Position numbers and translations under genes: made by a program. A DNA stretch of 64,000 nt from Paenibacillus sp. SZ31 (GTDB taxonomy: Bacteria > Bacillota > Bacilli > Paenibacillales > Paenibacillaceae): positions 186,001 to 250,000 of the forward strand of contig NZ_JABBEA010000001.1 in assembly GCF_012912005.1 (NCBI RefSeq), in the 5' to 3' direction. This document shows, in pieces, positions 35,296 through 43,731 of this stretch. The notes under the pieces are model-generated. The model was given only the letters and a program-made list of their open reading frames with translations. It was not told the DNA's origin and did not search any database. Numbering within the stretch: the stretch's first letter is position 1; every line of letters starts with the position of its first letter.

Positions 35296-36285
35296 TTACC
35301 AAACGAGTACGGATGCGCCCCATGTCAGACCGCCACCGAATCCAACCATCAGAACGGTATCTCCGGCTTTCATGCGACCTTCCTCGGCTGCTTCTACCAA
35401 AGCAAGTGGAATGGAAGCAGCAGATGTGTTTGCATACTTATCCACGTTGACTACAACCTTCTCTTCAGGAAGTTCAAGTCGTTGCATCGCAGATTGGATA
35501 ATCCGAATATTCGCTTGGTGAGGAACAAACAGATCCACATCCGTACGCTCCATACCAGCCTTGCGCAATACCTCGATGGTAGCCGTACCCATGACACGTA
35601 CCGCAAACTTGAATACTTCACGACCGTTCATGTAGATATAATGCTTTTTATTTTCAACGGTCTCTGCGGTAGCAGGCAAACGGGAACCGCCGCCTTCCAT
35701 CTGAAGAAGACTACCGCCAGCACCTTCGGCGCCAAGATCGAATGCTTTGAAGCCACGGCCTTCCGGAACTTCACCAACGACCACTGCTCCTGCGCCATCA
35801 CCAAAGAGGACACATGTGTTACGGTCTGTATAATCCGTAATACGAGACAAGCAATCCGCACCAATAACAAGTGCGTTGTTGTACATGCCACTTTGGATGA
35901 AGCTCGTAGCACTCGCCAAGCCATATACAAATCCGGAACATGCAGCTGACAAATCGAATGCCGCCGCACCTTTTGCACCCAGTTTGTCCTGCAGAATGCA
36001 GGCTGTCGATGGGAACGAAGAATCCGGAGTAATGGTTGCAACAATAATCAGATCAAGATCACTGCCTGTCATGCCTGCAGATTCAAGGGCTTTAATAGCC
36101 GCTTCATATGCCAAATCGGAAGTTGCCTGATCGGGTGCAGCAATATGACGCTCTTTGATTCCTGTACGACTGACGATCCACTCGTCATTGGTATCGACCA
36201 TTTTCTCCAGGTCGCTATTCGTCAAAATTTTCTCAGGCACATACTTCCCTGTACCAATAATCCCTACTGGGCGCAAATTATTCAT
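35296..36285 (-). CDS. fabH: Beta-ketoacyl-ACP synthase III
   Basis: Initiates fatty-acid synthesis by condensing acyl-CoA with malonyl-ACP; in Gram-positives it selects branched-chain primers. Catalytic cysteine in LSAACSGFVYG, histidine in FVPHQANIRI and asparagine in YANTSAASIP, 329 residues from ATG 36285 (MNNLRPVG). A GTG at 36297 overlaps the plsX stop by the tetranucleotide GTGA and could be the true start with translational coupling. It follows plsX directly. Confidence 0.97.
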   Translation of the reverse strand: MNNLRPVGIIGTGKYVPEKILTNSDLEKMVDTNDEWIVSRTGIKERHIAAPDQATSDLAYEAAIKALESAGMTGSDLDLIIVATITPDSSFPSTACILQDKLGAKGAAAFDLSAACSGFVYGLASATSFIQSGMYNNALVIGADCLSRITDYTDRNTCVLFGDGAGAVVVGEVPEGRGFKAFDLGAEGAGGSLLQMEGGGSRLPATAETVENKKHYIYMNGREVFKFAVRVMGTATIEVLRKAGMERTDVDLFVPHQANIRIIQSAMQRLELPEEKVVVNVDKYANTSAASIPLALVEAAEEGRMKAGDTVLMVGFGGGLTWGASVLVW

Positions 36286-36293
36286 GTCGTCAC

Positions 36294-37289
36294 TCACTTC
36301 CCGCTAATTTCCTTAGATATGCTCTCTACCAGCTGATTCTGCACTGCAATCCGAGCTTGGCGCACAGCATTTTTGATGGCATTGCCATCAGCAGATCCAT
36401 GACTTTTCACAACCAGTCTGCTCAAACCGAGGAGCGGCGCTCCGCCATGCTCCGTATAATCCAGCTTCCGTTTCAACCCACGTAGCTCAGGCATCAGAAC
36501 AGCCGCAGCCAGTTTACTCTTGAGAGAAGATGAGAATTGTTCCTTAAGCAAGGCGAAAATGGCACCAGCTGTGCCTTCCAGCGATTTCAGCAGTATATTT
36601 CCTGCAAAACCGTCACATACAAGGACATCACAAGCACCGGTCAGCACATCACGTGCCTCTACATTACCGACAAACCGAATTGGGAGTTGCTCCAGTAAAG
36701 GATATGCATGTTTGGTCAACTCATTTCCCTTGCCTGGTTCTGTTCCTACATTGAGCAAGCCCACTCTTGGAGATTCTATGCCCTGTACTTTTTGCCGATA
36801 CAAACTGCCCATCAAGCCATATTGTGCAAGATGCTCCGGCTTGGCATCCATATTCGCTCCGAGATCAAGCGCAAGCACTCCCACATCATCAATCGTTGGA
36901 ATCATGGGTGCAAGCGCCGGACGTTCAATGCCTTCCATGCGACCTACAACAAGCAACCCCGCTGTCATCAACGCTCCGGTATTGCCCGCTGAGATCATCG
37001 CGTCCGCTTCGCCCTCTTTCAGCATGCGGCCTGCCACCACCATGGAGGCATCCTTCTTGCGACGTACTGCTTTAACGGGTTCATCATCGGATCCAATAAC
37101 TTCGGAAGCATGCCGGACCGTCAGATTGGCAGGTCTCACACCTGACTGACTCAAAAGAGGCTCCAGCTTGGCTTCATCGCCGATCAGGACGATCTGTGTA
37201 TCCGCCCATTCCGTGGCTGCGGCAATCGCACCTTCTACCGTTGATGCAGGTGCATTGTCGCCTCCCATGGCATCAATGACGATTTTCAT
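36294..37289 (-). CDS. plsX: Phosphate acyltransferase PlsX
   Basis: Converts acyl-ACP to acyl-phosphate for the PlsY step of phospholipid synthesis. 331 residues with IDAMGGDNAP at the N-terminus, AMISAGNTGALM and DGFAGNILLKSLEG. It overlaps fapR by 4 bp and is followed by fabH. First biosynthetic gene of the FapR operon. Confidence 0.98.
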   Translation of the reverse strand: MKIVIDAMGGDNAPASTVEGAIAAATEWADTQIVLIGDEAKLEPLLSQSGVRPANLTVRHASEVIGSDDEPVKAVRRKKDASMVVAGRMLKEGEADAMISAGNTGALMTAGLLVVGRMEGIERPALAPMIPTIDDVGVLALDLGANMDAKPEHLAQYGLMGSLYRQKVQGIESPRVGLLNVGTEPGKGNELTKHAYPLLEQLPIRFVGNVEARDVLTGACDVLVCDGFAGNILLKSLEGTAGAIFALLKEQFSSSLKSKLAAAVLMPELRGLKRKLDYTEHGGAPLLGLSRLVVKSHGSADGNAIKNAVRQARIAVQNQLVESISKEISGK

Positions 37290-37888
37290 TCCAAATGACC
37301 TCCTTCTCCGCTGTCTTCTCCACCTGAATGGTAGATTACAAAGTTGCCTTGAAACACCATCTCTTCACCTACATAGGTGAATACTTCCACTTTGGCTTTG
37401 CCCTTTTGACCCGGAATCGATCTCACATAAGCCTTCGCAATACACTTCTCTCCCAAATGAACCGAGCGGACAAAACGAATGTCTGCTGATGCAGTCAACG
37501 CAATCTCGTCATTAATAATCGCTACAGCCAAGGAGTTGGCCTGTGCAAAGACATAGTGTCCACGTGCAATGCCTGTTCTGGAAAATACGTGTTCTTCCTT
37601 AATCTCAAACAAGGAAATCCCGCTTTTGTCCAGCTGCAAATCCACAATATCACCGATAATCTCATGCAGGGGCAACGAGCGTACCTGATCATACGAGCGT
37701 TCTGCCATCAGTTTCATCCGCTCTCGAAGTTCGGGTATTCCAAGTTCCAGCCTGTCAAGACGAATCGTCTGAATACTCACCTTCAATTGGCGCGTAAGTT
37801 CCTGATCCGTCACAAACGGGTTTTCTTCTATCATTTTGGTTAACTGCTGTTGCCTCTGTCTCTTCGGTACACGTTCGATGCCTGACAC
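37286..37888 (-). CDS. fapR: Fatty-acid and phospholipid biosynthesis regulator FapR
   Basis: Repressor of the fab/pls regulon released by malonyl-CoA. The 200 residues have an N-terminal DeoR-like HTH (LTRQLKVSIQTIRLDRLELGI) and a hot-dog effector domain with FSRTGIARGHYVFAQANSLAVAI. The start is a GTG at 37888 with an unusually G-rich upstream stretch; an in-frame stop lies five codons further up, so no longer N-terminus is possible except from the ATA just before. It overlaps plsX by 4 bp. A FapR operator covers its promoter. Confidence 0.97.
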   Translation of the reverse strand: MSGIERVPKRQRQQQLTKMIEENPFVTDQELTRQLKVSIQTIRLDRLELGIPELRERMKLMAERSYDQVRSLPLHEIIGDIVDLQLDKSGISLFEIKEEHVFSRTGIARGHYVFAQANSLAVAIINDEIALTASADIRFVRSVHLGEKCIAKAYVRSIPGQKGKAKVEVFTYVGEEMVFQGNFVIYHSGGEDSGEGGHLE

Positions 37889-38024
37889 CCCCCGCTGTAT
37901 CGTTTACGGAACCGTCCCATCCGGCCAGTTCAACCATTCTTTCCTGTTGCTTCTATAGTTGCATCCCTGGTCACCAGGGTCGTTCTCAAACGGATCATGG
38001 TTCATCTATATGTAACGTCAAATC

Positions 38025-38041
38025 TTAGAACCTGGTACTAA
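38025..38041. promoter_or_regulatory. FapR operator
   Basis: TTAGAACCTGGTACTAA is an inverted repeat of the known half-site TTAGTACC with one change in the left arm. It lies directly downstream of the -10 and over the expected start site, fitting autorepression of the fapR-plsX-fab operon. Confidence 0.88.
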
Positions 38042-38068
38042 ACTATAGTATATCTCATCCCGTGTCAA
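38042..38068 (-). promoter_or_regulatory. Promoter of the fapR-plsX-fab operon
   Basis: Perfect TTGACA (38063-38068) with TATAGT (38042-38047) at 15-bp spacing; a TAGTTT two bases on would give 17. It is followed by the FapR operator and about 140 nt of leader. Confidence 0.7.
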
Positions 38069-38155
38069 AAAGAAAGGCTGGCCTAACAAAAACAATTCAC
38101 CCTTGTGGCACACGAATTTCATGCCTGCTAACTCATTCTACCGACACCCTCTAAT

Positions 38156-38194
38156 CCAAAAAAAGTAGCACCTCATCGAAATGAAGTGCTACTT
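38156..38194 (-). terminator. Terminator after rpmF
   Basis: AAGTAGCAC/GTGCTACTT stem (38163-38171 with 38186-38194) extended by TCAT/ATGA, with a minus-strand U-tract. Confidence 0.92.
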
Positions 38195-38206
38195 AATGTC
38201 CAACTA

Positions 38207-38380
38207 TTATTGAGAGATGATCTCTCTTGCTTTGTACGTTCCGCACACTTTGCACACGTGGTGACTAAGTTTAAGTTCGCCACATTGTTCACATTTCACC
38301 ATGCCCGGTACAGCCAATTTAAAGTGAGTGCGACGTTTGTCGCGACGCGTCTTGGACGTTCTCCGTTGAGGTACTGCCAT
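38207..38380 (-). CDS. rpmF: 50S ribosomal protein L32, zinc-binding form
   Basis: 57-residue ribosomal protein beginning [17 protein letters not shown] and carrying a CxxC...CxxC zinc ribbon (CEQC and CKVC), so this is the zinc-containing paralogue form. ATG 38380 has AAGGAGGTGG upstream; the frame extends three codons further. It follows the YlbN gene by 67 bp. Confidence 0.98.
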   Translation of the reverse strand: MAVPQRRTSKTRRDKRRTHFKLAVPGMVKCEQCGELKLSHHVCKVCGTYKAREIISQ

Positions 38381-38447
38381 TATTCCCACCTCCTTATCAA
38401 AATCAACCTTTGCAGGTAGTCTTAAAATGTTCGATTTTCAATCATGC

Positions 38448-38954
38448 TCATTTAAAAAAATCCTTGAGCCCTGCAAGCCGCGGATCGATAACCTCGTTAT
38501 CACAACCACAGTCACCTTCGTTCAGCTCATGGCCACACTTAGGGCATAACCCTTTGCATGTATCGCTACATAGCGGTATAAACGGAAGATCCAGCAGAAA
38601 AGCTTCCTCGGCATAACCCTTCAGATCAACGCTATCTCCATCCACATAGAGCGTATCATCGTCTTCGTGTAAATCCTTTGGCTGTTTTCCCTGCTTGAAT
38701 TGCTCATGAAAATCAATATGAAAATGTTCATTGATTGGCTTAAGACAACGGGAGCACAACATGTCCACTCCTACAGTCAGCTTGCCATGAACATCCACAA
38801 CGTCACCTTCTCTGAATTCTGCAGATAAGTCCGCAGTCAGCGGGGTAACGGCTGTGATATCTTGTCGGTTAGAAACCAGTTCCTTGATCTCCCACTGTTC
38901 GTTAAACTTCAGGGGACCATCACTGGTAGCCACTTTGCGAAATGGCATTAACAT
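38448..38954 (-). CDS. ylbN: DUF177/YceD family protein (YlbN), 23S rRNA accumulation protein homologue
   Basis: Family linked to 23S rRNA accumulation in other bacteria and always next to rpmF. 168 residues with LCSRCLKPI and the C-terminal cysteine cluster CSDTCKGLCPKCG...CGC, which can bind a metal. Of three close ATGs I choose 38954, six bases from GGAGTG. Transcribed with rpmF from the strong promoter at 39116-39145. Confidence 0.92.
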   Translation of the reverse strand: MLMPFRKVATSDGPLKFNEQWEIKELVSNRQDITAVTPLTADLSAEFREGDVVDVHGKLTVGVDMLCSRCLKPINEHFHIDFHEQFKQGKQPKDLHEDDDTLYVDGDSVDLKGYAEEAFLLDLPFIPLCSDTCKGLCPKCGHELNEGDCGCDNEVIDPRLAGLKDFFK

Positions 38955-39115
38955 TTCCATCACTCCAAACGAAACCAATTTCATAATTCGTATCAAACGT
39001 ATCACGACAGTTATACAGGTCAAGCCTGCTTTTGTAAAGCAATAAATCCTGACTGTATGTATTCTGACGATTCATCGTTAAAAGTATTATGAAATTGACT
39101 TAACAAACAAAAATC

Positions 39116-39145
39116 ATTATACCGATTTTTCAAGACGTTTGTCAA
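39116..39145 (-). promoter_or_regulatory. Consensus sigma-A promoter of ylbN-rpmF
   Basis: Perfect TTGACA (39140-39145), 18-bp spacer, perfect TATAAT (39116-39121). A second, weaker set TTGACC-16-TACGTT lies closer to the gene at 38996-39023. Confidence 0.85.
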
Positions 39146-39294
39146 CACTTTTAACTTTACACCCTATTTTAAAATCAATGGCTCAGAACCGTTTACTCCA
39201 TCTGGTCTATTATAGACTCACTTCAAGATAAACTACAAGTCGTCATTTTAGTTGTAGTTCCTTGCAAACACCGGTCACATTTCGTTAACGTTTA

Positions 39295-39312
39295 GTGTGA
39301 TCTATATCACAC
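39295..39312. promoter_or_regulatory. Fnr/Crp-type palindrome upstream of hmp
   Basis: GTGTGAT-CTAT-ATCACAC is a perfect palindrome containing TGTGA-N6-TCACA. A TATACT -10 follows at 39333-39338 with no good -35; with the start near 39345 the palindrome centre lies near -41.5, the class II activator position. Confidence 0.75.
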
Positions 39313-39417
39313 AGACCCGCTTGCCCCCTATCTATACTTGCTATAAACCGAAGCACGATCAGCTCCATGACCGATTTATTATCCAACTATTTCATATTAT
39401 ATCGGGAGGGAAAATGT

Positions 39418-40653
39418 ATGTTAAGCGAGCACACAATTAGAGTCATTAAATCTACAGTACCCGTACTTGAAGTCCACGGCGAAGCGATCACACGCCATTT
39501 CTATGAAACGATGTTCACAGCTCATCCGGAACTACTGAATATTTTCAATCACGCAAATCAGAAACAGGGACGACAGCAAGCCGCCCTCGCCAATATGGTA
39601 TACACCGCTGCCCTGCATATCGATAATCTGTCCTCCATCCTGCCTGCCGTCCGGCAAGTTGCACATAAACATCGCAGCCTGGGTATCGTTCCCGAGCAAT
39701 ATGCGATTGTCGGCACCTATCTGCTGCAAGCCATCAAAGATGTGCTTGGAGATGCGGCAACGGATGAAATTATCACAGCGTGGGGCGAAGCCTACAATGT
39801 CATTGCAGATGCTTTTATCGGGATTGAACAGGATATGTATACGGAAGCGGAAAACCAGACGGGTGGCTGGGAAGGATTTCGTACCTTCAAGGTTGCCAAG
39901 AAAGTGCAGGAAAGTGAAATCATCACTTCCTTTTACCTCGTTCCAGACGATGGTCAGCCCATTGCCAGCTATGAACCCGGACAATATATTAGTATCAAAA
40001 TCCAGCCAGAGGCACAGTCATTTACCCAGATTCGTCAGTATAGCCTTTCAGATACTCCGGGTAAACCCTACTATCGTATTTCCGTTAAACGTGAGCGAGG
40101 TGTATTAGAGCGACCTGACGGAGTTATCTCTACGCATCTCCACGATCACATTGAAGAAGGCAGTCAGGTAGAACTATCCGCTCCTGCTGGCGACTTCACG
40201 TTGAATACTGAGGATAAACGTCCTGTTGTGTTGCTTAGTGGTGGTGTAGGCTTAACACCAATGATCAGTATGTTAAACACGCTGGTTCAAGTAAACGATA
40301 ACCGTGCAATTACTTTTTTACATGCAAGTCCAAATGGTCAATCTCACGCTTTCCGTGATCATGTGAACAGTCTGGTCGAACGTAATCAGGGTGTTCAAGC
40401 TTATTATTGTTATACACAACCTGAGGATGCTGATCGCGAAAATGAGTGTTTTCATAAGGAAGGTTACATGGATGCCACCTGGCTTCGTCAAGTGATTGAT
40501 GAACTGGATTCCACTTATTATCTGTGTGGGCCAGTTTCGTTTATGCGGGCAATCTATACGGAGCTTCTGGCGCTTGGTGTTGCAGCAGACAACATTCATT
40601 TTGAATTTTTCGGACCCAAAGCTAGTCTTTCACCCGCACCGGAGAGCGTCTAA
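39418..40653 (+). CDS. hmp: Flavohaemoglobin / nitric oxide dioxygenase
   Basis: Converts nitric oxide to nitrate using O2 and NAD(P)H, protecting against nitrosative stress. The 411 residues have a globin domain with Y29, Q53 and proximal haem histidine H85, an FAD domain (RQYSLSD) and a NAD domain (GGVGLTPMISML). ATG 39418 is seven bases from GGGAGGG; the longer frame opening at 39367 adds non-family residues. It is inserted between ylbN and tmcAL, genes that are neighbours in other Bacillales, and has its own Fnr-like activator site and terminator. Confidence 0.97.
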   Translation: MLSEHTIRVIKSTVPVLEVHGEAITRHFYETMFTAHPELLNIFNHANQKQGRQQAALANMVYTAALHIDNLSSILPAVRQVAHKHRSLGIVPEQYAIVGTYLLQAIKDVLGDAATDEIITAWGEAYNVIADAFIGIEQDMYTEAENQTGGWEGFRTFKVAKKVQESEIITSFYLVPDDGQPIASYEPGQYISIKIQPEAQSFTQIRQYSLSDTPGKPYYRISVKRERGVLERPDGVISTHLHDHIEEGSQVELSAPAGDFTLNTEDKRPVVLLSGGVGLTPMISMLNTLVQVNDNRAITFLHASPNGQSHAFRDHVNSLVERNQGVQAYYCYTQPEDADRENECFHKEGYMDATWLRQVIDELDSTYYLCGPVSFMRAIYTELLALGVAADNIHFEFFGPKASLSPAPESV

Positions 40654-40783
40654 GCATTATGAATATGACAAGTTATATGCAAAAACAGGTAGTCTAACAA
40701 GGTAGTGAAATAAGGTTGATTAAATAGTAAAATGCGGTCACCAGCTTCTTCGCACCATTTTAATATCATAGGATTTATGCTTG

Positions 40784-40828
40784 AAGGCACGGTCTGACAT
40801 CTGCTGATGTTGGATTTGTGCCTTTTTT
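40784..40828 (+). terminator. Terminator after hmp
   Basis: AAGGCAC/GTGCCTT outer stem, ACATC/GATGT inner stem, and a T6 run, about 130 bp beyond the hmp stop. The remainder of 40654-40933 shows nothing else. Confidence 0.85.
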
Positions 40829-40933
40829 CATTGGTCTGACAGATTCGGTGATTTGATCTAATAGAGGTCATCGCCTATGATGGAATGAAAAGCGTATACC
40901 CATTCATCTCATTTGAGAGGAGTACGTCTAATC

Positions 40934-42166
40934 ATGAAAGCCGTAGGCGTCATTGTTGAATATAACCCCTTGCACAATGGGCATGTCTATCATTTGCAGG
41001 AAGCTCGGCGGCTAAGCGGCGCAGACGCCGTTGTTGCGGTCATGAGCGGCCCTTTTCTCCAACGTGGCGAACCCGCCATCGTCGGTAAAAGGGCACGCAC
41101 CGAGATGGCGCTGCACGCAGGCGCCGATCTGGTGCTTGAACTGCCGGTGGCCTACGCAGTACAACCGGCAGAGTGGTTTGCCTTCGGTGCGGTATCGCTG
41201 CTGCACCGCACCGGCGTGGTGGACTCGCTCTGCTTCGGCAGCGAGTCCGGCGACCTGGACAGCCTGCAGCGCATTGCGCGCGTGCTGGCTGTGGAGCCCG
41301 CAGGGATGCGCGAGGACATCGCGCGCCGCCTGCGGGAAGGCGCCAGCTACCCCGCCGCGTACGCAGGCGCGGCGGCAGCGCTGGCGCCCGGCGGCGTCGA
41401 TGCTCACGACGCCGCTGCACTGCTGGAGCAGCCCAACAATTCGCTTGGGCTGCACTACCTGATCGCGCTGCAACGACTCGGCAGCGCGATCCAGCCCTTT
41501 ACGGCGGCGCGTACCGGTGCCGCGTATCATGAGGCGACGCCCGGGCCGGGGGCGATCGCCAGTGCCACAGCCGTCCGCCGCCTGCTGATGGCGGACGGGC
41601 CCGATGCCGCCGCGCCATACGTGCCGGCGGCAACCCTTGCCATTCTGCATCGCGAATGGCAGGAAGGGCGCGCTCCCATACACTGGGAGCGCTTTGCACA
41701 GCCGCTGTTGCACCTTGCGGCCACCCGACGTGCCTCCGAGCTGGAACGCATCGCCGAAGTCACGGAAGGCCTGGAACACCGGCTGACCCGTACACTCGCT
41801 CAGCTCCCGGAGCCTTCAGTCGAAGCACTCCTGAATGCACTGAAGACCAAACGTTACACACGCACAAAGCTCCAGCGTATGCTCGCCCACCTGCTCCTGA
41901 ATCACACCAAAGCCGAGTGTTCACCAGAGCAATTGGCTGCCGGACCCGGATATCTCCGTGTACTTGGATTCAATGCTCAAGGACAGAGCCTGCTTAAACA
42001 GATGAAGAAGACCGCGTCGCTTCCTGTTGTGCTGAAACCGTCGACGTTCACACACAATCAGCTTGAACTGGATATACAAGCTCAGGTAGCCTATGGACTC
42101 GCTTGCGAGCATAAGGACACACGCAGGATGTTCAGTGATTACTATGAGTCACCTGTGAGACTATAA
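40934..42166 (+). CDS. tmcAL: tRNA(Met) cytidine acetate ligase TmcAL (YlbM)
   Basis: Forms N4-acetylcytidine at the wobble base of elongator tRNA-Met from acetate and ATP. The 410-residue nucleotidyltransferase-fold protein begins MKAVGVIVEYNPLHNGHVYH with the HxGH-like motif and has GPFLQRGEPAIV. ATG 40934 follows GAGAGGAG. The middle of the gene (about 41040-41760) is far more GC-rich than the flanks, although the protein reads as a normal family member throughout. Confidence 0.94.
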   Translation: MKAVGVIVEYNPLHNGHVYHLQEARRLSGADAVVAVMSGPFLQRGEPAIVGKRARTEMALHAGADLVLELPVAYAVQPAEWFAFGAVSLLHRTGVVDSLCFGSESGDLDSLQRIARVLAVEPAGMREDIARRLREGASYPAAYAGAAAALAPGGVDAHDAAALLEQPNNSLGLHYLIALQRLGSAIQPFTAARTGAAYHEATPGPGAIASATAVRRLLMADGPDAAAPYVPAATLAILHREWQEGRAPIHWERFAQPLLHLAATRRASELERIAEVTEGLEHRLTRTLAQLPEPSVEALLNALKTKRYTRTKLQRMLAHLLLNHTKAECSPEQLAAGPGYLRVLGFNAQGQSLLKQMKKTASLPVVLKPSTFTHNQLELDIQAQVAYGLACEHKDTRRMFSDYYESPVRL

Positions 42167-42261
42167 CCCGCTTTTGATCATAAGGCTTAATCTCCTAAAG
42201 AGCTTCTCATTCCATCATCAAACAGATCATTGATATCCGCTATTCGACACTCAACTATACA

Positions 42262-42320
42262 AGTAAAAAATCCCCTTGTTGCGCGCCAATCAGGCACATT
42301 GCAACAAGGGGATTTCTTTA
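42262..42320. terminator. Bidirectional terminator between tmcAL and ylbL
   Basis: Fifteen-bp perfect stem AAATCCCCTTGTTGC (42268-42282) with its complement (42301-42315) and T-runs on both sides, in the convergent gap. Confidence 0.95.
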
Positions 42321-42377
42321 TTAACTTCTCTTATTCTCTTCATTCATTTGGTTATCTTAACCCACCCAATCATTATC

Positions 42378-43418
42378 CTATGATTTCACAGACAGAGTTT
42401 TCAGGTAAGCCAGCGCATCATCCACCGTGCTTACAGGCACAAGTTTCATCTTAGTTCCGATCTGCTCAGCCTTGGCTGCTGCTTCCTTATAGTTATCCTT
42501 CGGCACGAAGAAGATCTCCGCTTCTTTCCGGTCAGCGGCTACAATCTTGTGCACTACACCACCGATTGCACCCACCACACCGTCCTTGGTAATGGTACCA
42601 GTACCCGCAATTCGATGACCCTTGGTCAGATCTCCAGGTGTTAACTGGTTATAGATCTCCAACGTAAACATCAATCCGGCAGACGGACCACCAACCTGGG
42701 TATCGGTGAAAGAGATCTGTTTGTCTGGATCTTCCGCTTTCACCTTCTGAACCGCACCAATCATTACACCGAGTCCCGGGCGGGTTTCACCCGTTTTACT
42801 GTCTTTGACCTGAATCAGTTTCACGTCCCGGCTAATGGTCTCTCCACCACGTTCCAGTTGCATTTCCACCGAATCTCCGACCTTTTTATCTTTTAACTGG
42901 GCAGAAAGCACCGTATTATCCGGCGTAGCTGTTCCGTTCACTCCCAGAATAATATCTCCCGGAGCAATGTCTCCTTCCGGTTTCGGATCTTCGGACAGTC
43001 CAAATACAAAGATATGTTCAGGTACAATAGAGTAAGCCACTCCAGCCTGCTCATATGCAGCCTCCATTGCGGAGGATTGTGAGTCACTCATGAACCACAC
43101 CTGTTCGGCAGAGTATTCCGCTTCGCTTTTGCCGCGCAGTCGATCTTCCTTTTTATCCACTTGAGCATTTTGATTGAACAGAGAGGTTCCTAGCAAAAAC
43201 ACATTGGCATACGTTGCAGACACAGTCGTCATCATAAATACACCGCGTTCATCCTGGTCCCCGCCCTTAACAGTTACCATTGGTTTTACTTCATCTGCAC
43301 TGCCAGGCATGTAGATAATATATGGCGTTGGCATGTACACGGCAACATAGACAACCAGAGCCACCACGATCACAAAGATCGAAGCTCTGAATCCGCCAGA
43401 TTTCCGAATCCGATTCAT
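42378..43418 (-). CDS. ylbL: PDZ and Lon-type serine protease YlbL (SepM family)
   Basis: Membrane-anchored extracellular protease. One N-terminal transmembrane helix (about 11-31), a PDZ domain (about 135-205, GDIILGVNG), and a Lon-type S16 catalytic domain with serine in GGPSAGLMF and lysine in GGVVHKIVAA. 346 residues, family-typical. Homologues degrade signalling peptides or act in stress control. It lies divergent to ylbJ and convergent with tmcAL. Confidence 0.95.
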   Translation of the reverse strand: MNRIRKSGGFRASIFVIVVALVVYVAVYMPTPYIIYMPGSADEVKPMVTVKGGDQDERGVFMMTTVSATYANVFLLGTSLFNQNAQVDKKEDRLRGKSEAEYSAEQVWFMSDSQSSAMEAAYEQAGVAYSIVPEHIFVFGLSEDPKPEGDIAPGDIILGVNGTATPDNTVLSAQLKDKKVGDSVEMQLERGGETISRDVKLIQVKDSKTGETRPGLGVMIGAVQKVKAEDPDKQISFTDTQVGGPSAGLMFTLEIYNQLTPGDLTKGHRIAGTGTITKDGVVGAIGGVVHKIVAADRKEAEIFFVPKDNYKEAAAKAEQIGTKMKLVPVSTVDDALAYLKTLSVKS

Positions 43419-43600
43419 CGCATGAGCCTCCGTTCTTTGTATCTCTATATAAGCTGAACTCTACACTTATTAGCGCTCGCAATACCAGCTTTTGAATATT
43501 TTTATTCTCCGGTTTGGTTTCGCACTCTTTGTCATGCAGATACTCAGCTCAGTTTTTTAATATTTATTTCAAGTCTATCACTCTGGTACCTGTGCATACA

Positions 43601-43713
43601 ATGGTACAGGCCGGATAGGCCGCTGTATACCATAGCCTGTCCGGTCAAGGCCGAACCGCCCTTCGGGCGTCATTCGGCCGTCCATAACGATTCAGATGCC
43701 AAATCGGCGTTAT
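43601..43713 (+). promoter_or_regulatory. Folded leader of ylbJ, candidate cis-regulatory RNA
   Basis: Four hairpins fit into 113 nt before the ribosome binding site. ATGGTACAG (43601-43609) pairs with CTGTATACCAT (43623-43633); alternatively CCGGATAGGC (43611-43620) pairs with GCCTGTCCGG (43635-43644); these exclude each other. Then GGCCGAA/TTCGGCC (43649-43655 and 43673-43679) encloses CGCC-CTTCG-GGCG, and ATAAC..GATT/AATC..GTTAT covers 43684-43713. No U-tract follows. Confidence 0.45.
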
Positions 43714-43731
43714 TTGATATGAGGTGAAACG

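Noticed and set aside
41012..41779. Minus-strand 255-codon frame opposite tmcAL
   Set aside because: Same cause: GC-rich coding strand. TmcAL in the other frame is a clear family member.
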